Positions 36,120-45,567 of a DNA stretch of 64,000 bases are shown piece by piece; position 1 is the first letter of the stretch; each line of letters begins with the position of its first letter. The translations under genes were made by a program, and so were the position numbers. The stretch is from assembly GCF_902635505.1 (NCBI RefSeq), contig NC_045426.1, forward strand, positions 670,687,087 through 670,751,086, written 5' to 3'. This DNA is from Sarcophilus harrisii (taxonomy: Eukaryota; Chordata; Mammalia; Dasyuromorphia; Dasyuridae). The notes under the pieces are model-generated. The model worked only from the letters and a program-made list of their open reading frames with translations, was not told the origin of the DNA and did no database searches.

Positions 36120-36845
36120 TTCTTTCTTTTTTTAACAAAATTTTATTCTATATTTTCAAATACCTGCAAAAAGTTTTCAACATTCACCTTTGTAAAACCT
36201 TGTGTTCCAAATTATTCTTCCTTTCTCCTCCCCCTTTCCCTCCTTAAAGCAGCAAGCAAGTTGATATAGTTTAAACATGTGCAGTTCTTTTAAACATATT
36301 CCCATATTTGACATTTAGCTCAAGAAAAATCAGATCAAAAGGGAAAAAAAAACAAGAAAGAAAAATACAAATAAACAACCACACAATACAATGTTTTAAT
36401 CTACATAGAGTCTCCATAATTCTCTCTCTGGATGCAGATGACATTTTCCATCACAAGTCTATTGGAACTGGAACAGGCAGTTTTCAAAGGAAAAAAATCC
36501 AAACTATTAACAATAATGTGAAAAAAGGTTCTAAATCATTAATAATTAGAGAAAGACAAATTAGGGCAACTCTGAGTTTTCTTTTTACATCTATCAGATT
36601 GGCAAAGATGACAAAAAAAAAAGAAAATGACAAATATTGGAAGAATTTCAAATAAATAGGCATATTAAAGAACCATTGCTAGCAATGTAAATTGGTCTAG
36701 CCATTCTGAAAAGAAATTTGGAACTACCAATAAAAAATTACTAAACTGTGGATTCCCTTGGACCCAGCAATAATTTTACTAAGTCTATACTTTAAAGAGA
36801 ATGAATGTATTTGTACAAAAGTTTTTGTTTATAACAATGGCCCTT
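36120..36845 (-). mobile_element. L1 with inverted 5' part
   Basis: 36120-36480 is a reverse-strand L1 3' UTR (poly-T side, 'caacattcacctttgtaaaa', 'ttctctctctggatgcagat'). 36480-36845 is L1 ORF2 in forward orientation ('taattagagaaagacaaatt', 'atcagattggcaaagatgac', 'ccttggacccagcaataatt'). A 3' end joined to an inverted upstream part is the product expected from twin priming. Two separate insertions are the alternative. Confidence 0.65.
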
Positions 36846-36849
36846 TTTT

Positions 36850-36850
<1 letters not shown>

Positions 36851-36883
<33 letters not shown>
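36851..36883. repeat. Poly-T tract
   Basis: About 30 consecutive T with one interruption near its start. Confidence 0.9.
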
Positions 36884-36884
<1 letters not shown>

Positions 36885-36885
<1 letters not shown>

Positions 36886-37020
36886 GGAAGCCTTTCCCAA
36901 ACCTCCTAACTATAGTTATCTTCCTTCTATAATTATTTCCTATATAGCTTTCTTTGTATATGTTTTTTCACTTGTCTCCTTTATTAGACTGCACACTTCT
37001 TAAGGGCAAAATTAAAAAAA
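36885..37020 (+). mobile_element. L2, part 1
   Basis: Forward L2 words: 'aggaagcctttcccaaacct', 'ataattatttcctatatagc' and 'attagactgcacacttctta'. It is cut off by L1 sequence and resumes at about 38612. Confidence 0.65.
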
Positions 37021-37074
37021 AAATTTAATTGTATTTTATTTTATTTTAAGATGATAGATTACTTTTTTTAAGAA

Positions 37075-38130
37075 GCTTTTTTATTTTTATTTTTAAAGTT
37101 TTTTTTATTAAAGCTTTTTATTTTCAAAACATATGCATGAATAATATTTTAACACTGACCTTTTCAAAATCTTGTGTTCCAGTTTTCCCTCCTACCCTCC
37201 ACTCCCTCCCCTAAATGGCAAGTAATCCAATATATGTTAAACATGGTAAAAGATATATGTTAAAACCAATACGTCCATAGATATTTTCACAATTATCTTG
37301 CTGCACAAGAAAAAGCAGATCAAAAAAGGAAAAAATGAGAAAGAAAATAAAATGCAAGCAAACAACAAAAAGAGTGAAAATGCTATGTTGTGATCCATAC
37401 TCAGTTCCCACAATTCTTTCTGGGTGTAGATGGCTCTTTTAATCACAAGATCATTGGAACTTGCCTGAAACATCTCATTGATGAAAAGAGCCATGTCCAT
37501 CAGAATTGATCATCATACAATCTTGCTGTTGCCAAGTACAATGATCTCCTGGTTCTTCTAATTTCACTTAGCATCAGTTCATGTAAGTCTCTCCAGGCAT
37601 TTCTGAAATCATCCTGCTGATTGTTTCTTATAGAAACGATCCCTTTCCTTCCTTTATGATCTTTTTTTGAGATAGAAACATTGGTGGATCAAAGGGTATG
37701 CACAGTTTGATAGCCCTTTGAGCATAGTTCCAAATTGCTCTCCAGAATGGTTAGATCAGTTCACAACTCTGCCAACAATGTATTAGTGTCATCTTAGCCA
37801 ATTTGAAAGGTGTGTAGTGGTACCTCAGAGTTGTCTTAATTTGTATTTCTCTAATCAATAGTGATTTAGAGCACCTTTTCATATGAGTAGAAATGGTTTC
37901 TATTTCTTCATCTGAAAATGATCTATTCATATTCTTTGACTATTTACCAATTGGAGAATGGCTCGAATTCTTTTAAATTTGAGTCAATTCTCTATATATT
38001 TTAGAAATGAGGCCTTTATCAGAACCGCTGAATGTAAAAATGTTTTCCTACTTTATTGCTTCCCTTCTGATTTTGTCTGCATTAATTTTATTTGTACAAA
38101 AACTTTTTACCTTAACATAATAAAAATTAT
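37075..38130 (-). mobile_element. L1 3' UTR and ORF2 end (marsupial)
   Basis: From low to high coordinate it runs from the tail ('ttattaaagctttttatttt', 'aaaacatatgcatgaataat') through the UTR ('gctatgttgtgatccatact') into ORF2 ('ctccagaatggttagatcag', 'caatgtattagtgtcatctt', 'aggcctttatcagaaccgct', 'tgcttcccttctgattttgt'). It is 5' truncated at about 1.06 kb. Confidence 0.85.
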
Positions 38131-38134
38131 CTAT

Positions 38135-38610
38135 TTTGTGTTCAATAATAGTATTTTATTTTTCCAAATACAAATAGAGTTTTCAACATTTACCTTAGCA
38201 AAACTTTGTGTTCCAAGTTTTTCTCCCTCTTTCCTTCCCTCCCCAAGACAGTCAGCAATCTGATATAGGTTAAATATGTACAGTTCTTTTAAATATATTT
38301 CCATATTTGTCTCATTGTGCAAGAAAAATGAGATCAAAAAGGAAAAAAAAAGACCTATGAAAAAAAATCCAAGTAAACAAACAACAAAAATGTGAAAATA
38401 CTATGCTTCTATTCATATTTAGTCTTCATAGTTTTCTCTCTTGATGCAGATAGTATTTTCCATTCCAAGCCTATTGGATTTAGCTTGATCACCATATTGT
38501 TGAAAGAGCCAAGTCTATCACAGTTGGTCATCACATATTTGTTACTATTTACGATGTTCTCTGCTCACTTCACTCAGCATCAATTCATATAAGTCTTTCA
38601 AGGACTTTCT
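38135..38610 (-). mobile_element. Older L1 3' UTR
   Basis: A second, older reverse-strand 3' end directly abuts the previous element: 'tattttatttttccaaatac', 'ctccccaagacagtcagcaa', 'tctgatataggttaaatatg' and 'ttctctcttgatgcagatag'. Confidence 0.75.
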
Positions 38611-38611
38611 T

Positions 38612-38695
38612 TTATCTCTTTTTGGTATCTCTATGCAGAATGGGACACATAGTAAGCTCTTAATAAATATTGATTGAGTGATTGTAGGCACAAAG
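38612..38695 (+). mobile_element. L2, part 2 (3' end)
   Basis: 'ggtatctctatgcagaatgg', 'gacacatagtaagctcttaa' and 'taaatattgattgagtgatt' form the L2 3' end and continue the L2 interrupted at 37020. Confidence 0.65.
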
Positions 38696-38699
38696 AATT

Positions 38700-39125
38700 G
38701 GAAACTGAAGGGGACTTCTATTAATTAAAGGATGCTTCAATAAATTATAGCAGATGAGTGTAATGGAATACTATTGTGCCATAAGAAATGATGAAAGAAG
38801 AGGTTTTAGGGAAACCTAGGAAGATTTTTATAACTGAAGCAGAGTGAGGTAACCAGAGCCAGAATATTAAATTATACAGCAGCAACATTATAAGAACAAA
38901 CAACTTTGAAAGAGGTAAGAACTCTAATTAATGTGGCAATCAAGCAGGATTCTTAGTGATGCATGTTTCTGCTTCCTGAGGAGACAGATTCAATCTGCAG
39001 AATAAGATATACATTTTTGGACATGGTCAGTGTGAGATTTTATTTTGCTTGATTATGTATATTTTGTTAAGGGTTTTTCTTTAATTTTTCTTTTTCTCTC
39101 TTTCCCTCACATACCAGTGGTAGGA
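38700..39125 (+). mobile_element. Old L1, 3' end
   Basis: 'gatgagtgtaatggaatact', 'attgtgccataagaaatgat' and 'actgaagcagagtgaggtaa' mark the L1 ORF2 3' end. It ends in a T-rich UTR before 39125. A related copy is at 55.84 kb. Confidence 0.6.
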
Positions 39126-39282
39126 AGGTGTTAATTGAAAAAAAAGTTAAATCGCAAAAACAAAGCTTATATGAAATCTCTGAAAGGTCTCAATTGTCAG
39201 TAACTGAAGGGGCAGTGAAGAAAATATCTTTGTTAACTAGGCTTCAAAAAAGTGGGGTTAAGAATAACATGCAGGAGTGCAG

Positions 39283-39870
39283 AATGTTTGTGGTAGGTCT
39301 TTTTGTAGTGGCCAGAAACTGGAAACTGAGTGGATGCCCATCAATTGGAGAATGGCTGAATAAGTTGTGGTATATGAATATTATGGAATATTATTGTTCG
39401 GTAAGAAATGACCAGCAGGAGGATTTCAGAAAGGCCTGGAGAGACTTGCATGAACTGATGCTGAGTGAAATGAGCAGGACCAGGATATCATTATATACTT
39501 CAACAACAATACTATATGATAATCAATTCTGATGGACATGGCCATCTCCAGCAAGGAGATGAACCAAACCAGTTCCAACAGAGCAATAATGAACTAAATC
39601 AGCTACATCCAGTGAAATAACTCTGGGAGATGACTATGAACCATTACATAGAATTCCCAATCCCTCTACTTTTGTCTGCCTGCATTTTTGATTTCCTTCA
39701 CAGGCTAATAGTACACTATTTCAAACTCTGATACTTTTTGTACAGCAAAATAACTGGTTAGGACATGTATACATATGTTGTATTTAATTTATACTTTAAC
39801 ATACTTAACATGTATTGGTCAACCTGACATCTGGGAGAGGGGATGCGGGGAAGGAAGGGAACAAAAGAGG
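39283..39870 (+). mobile_element. L1 ORF2 end and 3' UTR (marsupial)
   Basis: The frame ending at 39532 holds the L1 ORF2 C-terminal words GEWLNKLWYMNIMEYYCSVR, then HELMLSEMSRTRISLYTSTT. It is followed by the UTR ('ttctgatggacatggccatc', 'ggacatgtatacatatgttg', 'aacatgtattggtcaacctg'). It is 5' truncated and lacks a clear poly-A tail at its right edge. Confidence 0.85.
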
Positions 39871-39889
39871 CTTGGATTGTCAAAGCATT

Positions 39890-40070
39890 GATCAGTCTTT
39901 GAGATTAGTTCAATCTCCTCATTTGACAGTTGGTAGAATGAGAGCTTAGAGGGAGAGGAATTTATCTAAATTTAGTGGCAGATTTGAAGCTAGATCCTAG
40001 GTCTAATGACTTCTCCAGAATTCTCACCATCATTCCTCTTTAAAAATGCCTGATTTTCCCTAGAATTAAA
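39890..40070 (-). mobile_element. MIR-like SINE
   Basis: 'caatctcctcatttgacagt', 'ggcagatttgaagctagatc' and 'ctaggtctaatgacttctcc' match the reverse complement of MIR. Confidence 0.55.
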
Positions 40071-40867
40071 CTTTGAAGCAATGGTAGTTAGACTTGAATC
40101 CCAGACTTCCAAGCTTGGGAAGAAAGGAAAAGTAGGGAGAAGGGTAGAAAAATCAAAGCCCACTCATGGGCTTCACTGAGTTGTGTGTAGGGAAAAAAAT
40201 CGAAGGGACACCAGTCAGTAATGGGATTTGGTGGGACCAGTTACACAGAGTTATTAGGACCTGCCAGGGAAAGTCCAGCCATCTGGGAATGTCTGAATTA
40301 TGGGCCATAGCAAGAAGGCTGACCTGGAATAATGTAGGTCAGCAGGTTAGTCTTTGCTCTTGAACAAATTCCTTTTTCATTTTGGGCCACATAATCTAAG
40401 TTTCAGAATATTGAGAAATGTTCCTAGCCAGACCTGGACCATTATTATATGTTCATGGTATTTTTTCATTGAACAAAAATCTGTTTTCTTTTTACTTTCC
40501 TTCTCCGGCATTGGAAAAAGAAAAAAAAAAAACACAATTCTTGTAACAAATATGGGTAGTTAAACAAAATAAATTCCTGCATTGGCCCTCTAGGATTATT
40601 GGTTCACTATATCTTTCTTAATATAGTCTACAGTAATGGGACTAATTAAAGGAGCCCTCCCTGAAAACGTCTTGCTTGAAGTCTGTGGATGCCAATTCAT
40701 GGAGTATTATGAGTCTGAGCATGCAACCCTGATACTTCTGGTGACACATGTGCCTTGGCTTTATACCCTGAGTTTAGGGCAGCTATGATTAATCTTCAGG
40801 GGAACTGGTGGTAATATTTCAAAGAGACTGAGAAACCACCTACTCAGTGGATTTAAAAGGAAAAATG

Positions 40868-40988
40868 ATTCTTCCTTCCTTCCTTCCTTCCTTCCTTCCT
40901 TCCTTCCTTCCTTTCTTCCTTCCTTCTTTCCTCCCTTCCCTTTCTTCCCTCCCTCCCTCCCTCCCTCCCTTCCCTTCCTCCCTTTCTA
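40868..40988. repeat. (CCTT)n/(CCCT)n tetranucleotide repeat
   Basis: About 14 near-perfect CTTC units, then degenerate CCTT and CCCT units. All pyrimidine on the + strand. Confidence 0.95.
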
Positions 40989-41659
40989 TAATTCCTGGAT
41001 TCAGGTACCTGTTGACAAATCTTAAATGCTTCCTGTGGCTGCCCCTTTCTCAGGGAAGTCTATTGCCAGGAGGATGAGCCATGCATGAACAGACGATATG
41101 GACCTGGGTGAATTACTTGGACAGTGCTATGTTGAGTGAAATCTGTATGCCAGTCTCATAAATCTCCCAGGAGAGAGTAATAGAAATGATGGACTTTTAT
41201 GAGTGTCTTCTGTATCTCTTGATGGGTTTCTATGAACTCCAAGTGATGGATTACTAGAAAAAACTGGGTTAAGAGAACAATAGGATAGAGGATCCTCCCA
41301 CCTCTCAAACCTCTCCCCATAAGGAATTATGTGGAAGAGATTAAGCAGTTTCAGTTGTCTCTGTGGGTCTAGGACACCAAGAATGCAAATGAGGTAATAA
41401 TTCAATGAACTAACAGCAGAGAAAGCTATTTGATAGTGCCTAACAAGCTCGCTCCAATATCCCTCCCCCACTGCCTACTACACAGCACTTGGGCAGAAGT
41501 GCCAACCCACTCAAATCTACTCACCCTCCTCCCAGTGCCTTGGAAATCCAAATCACACACACTGGGGAGCCTATAAATTGTTGGTTATAAGAGGGGGCTG
41601 AAATGATTTTGAGATCTAACTCCCAAGGAAATCACCATCAAAGAGAAGGGGGAAAGAGG

Positions 41660-41910
41660 GAAGGGAATCAGCATTTATATAGCTTATATGGGCGAGATAT
41701 TGTGCTAACCCTTTTTATAAATATCTCATTTGATGTCACAACAACCCTGGGATGTAGGTGCTATTATTATCCTCATTTTACAGTTAAGGAAACTGAGGCA
41801 AATAGAGGTTGAATTGCCACTTTCACACAACTGATGAGAGTATTAGAAGCTGAATTTAAATTCAAGTCTTCCTGACTCCAGGCTTAATACTCCATTCCTT
41901 GGGCCAATCA
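41660..41910 (-). mobile_element. MIR SINE, nearly full length
   Basis: 'cagcatttatatagcttata', 'atattgtgctaacccttttt', 'tattattatcctcattttac', 'agttaaggaaactgaggcaa' and 'tcaagtcttcctgactccag' follow the reverse complement of the MIR consensus from tail to head. Confidence 0.75.
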
Positions 41911-42169
41911 GTCAGAAAGTGAGCAAGAGGGTTAAAAAAAAAAAAAAAAAGACTGAAATTATTCAAGATCACAGAAGAAAGAAAACTAAATTAAGGACCT
42001 TAAACATAAGCAGCTAAACCATCAGGGAGGATATTAGTAACAGAAGGGAATATGGCATTTAGATTTGGGAAAAACTTCCTCCCACCTTTCCATACTTATT
42101 ACATACCATCACGTGCTCTTCAGTCCACGGACACCAGTATCCTTACTATTCCTTGAATAAGAAGCTTCA

Positions 42170-42500
42170 TCTCCTAGCTCCTAGGCATTTTCCCTGGCTG
42201 TCCCCCGTGCTTGGAAAGCTCTCCCTCCTCTTCTCCCCTTCCTGGTTTTCCTGGCTTCCTTTAAGTTCTCTACAAAACATCTTTTCTGATTCCTCCTTAA
42301 TGCCATTATCTTCCCTATGCTAATTACTTTCTATTTCTCCTACATATACCTTGTTTATATGTAGTTATTAGCATATTCTCTTCTTTGTTAGAGAATAAAC
42401 TCCTAGAGGGCTTATGCCTTTAATTTTTTTTTTTTCAGTGCTAGAAAATTAGCCTGATACATAGTAGGCATTTAATAAATGTTGTTCAGGATCATTGACA
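42170..42500 (+). mobile_element. L2, 3' end
   Basis: 'cctggctgtcccccgtgctt', 'ggaaagctctccctcctctt', 'gagaataaactcctagaggg', 'catagtaggcatttaataaa' and 'tgttgttcaggatca' follow the L2 3' end in forward orientation. Confidence 0.7.
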
Positions 42501-42714
42501 TCATGAGGCTGATGTCTTGATTTGTATGTAAATGTTTATTAACTGACTGACATCTGTGAATAAAAATCTCAAGGTAGATAAATTTATACTTGATGAGCAG
42601 ACTAAACAGAGTATGGAATGACAATACACTATTCCTGAGTGGTAGAAAGAAGAAATAAGAATCATGAAAACAAAATGGATAGCCCGTCCAGCAGAAATAA
42701 TTGGCAGAAGAGAA

Positions 42715-42742
42715 AACAGAACAAAACAAAACAAAACAAAAC
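42715..42742. repeat. (AAAAC)n microsatellite
   Basis: About five AAAAC units. Confidence 0.85.
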
Positions 42743-43369
42743 TTGAATCCATGCTAGCAAATCTCATCACAGAATTTTAAAAGAGAATAACTGATTGGAA
42801 ATGCAAATAAATGAAGTCAAGGACAATCTGGAGGAAGAGGAGCAAAAATATTAATATTCAAAGAAAATTTGATTTCCTCATAAGCAAAACATTAATTGCC
42901 AAGACAGGATATATAGTGAAAACTTAAGTCAATGAATAGATTTATTAAACAATTTTTCTGTGCTTAGTACTGAGGAGTTAATGTTTCACTCTTTTAAGTA
43001 TTTGTTAACATGCTTTTTTATCTTTTGTTTTAAATATTTCTTTTATTTTGGAGTAGTAAATAGCAGATCTGTTTTGTACAATGAGCACCCTTCTAGAAGA
43101 GATCTTTTAGTCCTTTTTGGAGGGACCTCAAGAATGAGTCAGGCAAGTTTTAAGGGTTTTCCCCAGAGCTGTACTTTGCTGTGGGGATAATGTATCAGAG
43201 AAAAAAAGAGCCTGATGCTCTTGGTTTGAGATCCGCCTCCAGAGCTGGGGCCCTTTGTGTAACAAAGGCATTTCTCAAGGCTAGGAATGATGGTAGGATA
43301 GCATTAACTGTTTTTTAATTTAAAAATTTTTTTTGCTGCCATGATACCATTGACTCAAACTAAATTTGT

Positions 43370-43930
43370 GGCACACTAATACATGTAGATCATTAAAATT
43401 TTTTTCGTTACTTTATTTTTTAATACACATTGTTTTATGAATTATGTTGGGAGAGTAAAATCAGAGCAAAAGGGAAAAATCATGGGAGAAATAAAAAAAA
43501 AAACAGAAAAATAAGTAAATATAGTATGTGCTGATTTACAATCAGTTTCCTTACTTTTTTTTCTGGATGCAGATGGTATTTTCTGTCCAAAGTCTATTGG
43601 GATTTCTTTGGACCACTGAACCACTGAGAGGAACCAAGCCTTTCATAGCTGATCATCGTACATTCTACAATGTATTCCTGGTACAATATATTGTATACAT
43701 TGTTATTATTAATGTATTGTGTATAATGCTCAGCATCAGTTCATGTAAACCTTTCTAGGCCTTTCTAAAATCAGCTTGTTCATTTTTTTTTTTAATAGAA
43801 CAATAATATTCTGTTACCTTCATGTACCACAACTTGTTCAGTCGGATCCCAATTGATGGGTGTCCACTCCTTTTCCAATTCTTTGCTACCACAAAAGAGC
43901 CTGCAGATCTTTTTAAAATGAACTATTGTC
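43370..43930 (-). mobile_element. Old L1 3' region
   Basis: 'tttctggatgcagatggtat', 'tttctgtccaaagtctattg', 'gctcagcatcagttcatgta', 'cacaacttgttcagtcggat' and 'cccaattgatgggtgtccac' match the reverse strand of the L1 UTR and ORF2 end. An internal T-run at about 43782-43794 may be a later insertion scar. Confidence 0.7.
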
Positions 43931-44174
43931 TAGCTACATTTCCCCATTCTGTATTTGTGAAGCTGATTTTTTGCCTTTTATTAGAGGGGATTTGGGAGAT
44001 CAGTCCCCTTTCTGTGACACTGATAGAGAAAGTTGTGTCCTTCAAATAAATGAGGCTGAGGAAAGGTGCTATCCATCTGACCAATGTTGGGAATGAGTAG
44101 AAGACCCCCAAGGTCTCTACCTCCAGCATCCCAGAGCCAGGATGGAGAATGGGAAGGGAAATTTCTCAGGACAC

Positions 44175-44201
44175 AGAATCTGGTGTTTGTAAATCTTTAT
44201 T
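44175..44201 (-). terminator. PLPPR3: PLPPR3 poly(A) signal
   Basis: TTTATT at 44196-44201 is AATAAA on the minus strand, in 'gttgaaaaataaagatttac'. Cleavage is expected at about 44175-44185, giving a 3' UTR of about 470 nt. Confidence 0.75.
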
Positions 44202-45528
44202 TTTCAACAAACCCTGTATTGTATAGTATCTTACAATCAATGCTGGACTCTGCCTTCTAGCCCCGTGTTCCCTCACCCACCCACACCCATGCTACCCCAG
44301 GAGTAGGGCCCCAAGTTCCTACTCCACCCTCCCCCTTCCTCCCCTCCCCGCCATTTCCTATTTACAGTTATCCCTTTGATACAGTCCACTGTGCCCATGC
44401 CCACCCCAAAAGGGGGTTTGGTATCACCCCTTCCCCCCATGCCTAAAGGCCCCAAGAGCTAGGGAGGCCAGTGTTGGAAGCAAATTTCCCTCCCCAGCCC
44501 TCTCCATCCCCTGCCCCATCCTTGCCACCTCCGGTCCCCTGGGCAACAGGTCTGCCCACAGCACGAATGCTGGCACCGTGCCCTAAGCACCGAGAGACAG
44601 CGTCTCCCCGGGCCGGGGAGAGCCGGGATTAGCCCGCCAGGGCGGGCTCCTAGTCCTTAAAGCGGCGGCCAGCCGGGATCTTCTTGTAGTAACTCTCGGC
44701 CTCGGCCTCCCCGTGGCCGTCCCTTTCGGACAGCGTCAGGCTGCCGGGCTTGCGCCGGAGCGTGGACTCCCTGCTGGCCGGCCCCAGCACCCCTTCCCCG
44801 GGGGTAGGCATGCCCTCGCCCGTGGCCAGGTTGACGGTGGCCACGCCGGGGAAACGCGGCGGCTCATCCTGGTCCATGTCGCTGATGGAAGATCCGGGGG
44901 ACACCCCCGGGGCCTTGCTGGCCCGGAAGCTGCCCCCACCGCGGTAATCGCGGCCCGCCAGCTCCCCCAGCTCATAGGGATCGGCCCCAAGCTCGGCCCC
45001 TTTGGCCCCGGCGGCTGCCTTCCACTCCCACGGCCCGTTGCCGGAGGAGAGGTGCACCACGGGGTGGTGGGGGGCGTGGGCATCGATGGTGACGATGCTG
45101 CCGCTGTCCCGCTCGGAGGGGGAGCGGTACTGGGAGGAGTCGGAGCTGGCGCTCGAGGACGAAGCTGTTTCCGCTGCCTTCGGGCCCGGCGGACCCCCGG
45201 GGCCCATGCCGGGCGCCTTGGACATGGCGATGACCTGCAGGAGCCGGGGCGGGTTGGCCACGCGTGGAGGCGCTGGGACAGAGGCTCCCCCCTTCTCGGC
45301 CATCATGAGCCACTTGGCGCGCACGGCCGAGCTGCTCTTGGGGGAGAGGCTGGCGCTTGCGGGGCTACTGGCCGTGGCCTGAGTCTCCTCGGGGATGTGC
45401 ACTAGCGGGGGCGCGCCCGCTCGTGGCGGCAGGAGCACCCGGGGCCCCAGCCCTGCCCTCTCAGCCCCTGCCCGCGCCTGGACGGTAGGGTACAGGGAGG
45501 GTGGGATGGGGCCGCCCTCTTCCTCCTC

Positions 45529-45567
<39 letters not shown>

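Larger units (their letters stand above)
22801..44174. other. Intergenic interval between PTBP1 and PLPPR3
   Basis: About 21 kb between two genes that point at each other. It is mostly interspersed repeats (listed separately). Unassigned parts include 22.81-23.59, 24.6-25.27, 25.5-26.48, 34.65-36.1, 40.07-40.86, 40.99-41.65 and 42.75-43.37 kb. In these I see no exon with conserved protein sequence and no RNA gene. The block 25.5-26.0 kb has an LTR-like look (see findings). Confidence 0.7.

Noticed and set aside
39128-39532. A 134-residue frame as a host gene
   Set aside because: Its C-terminal half is L1 ORF2, and the upstream half has no recognisable feature.
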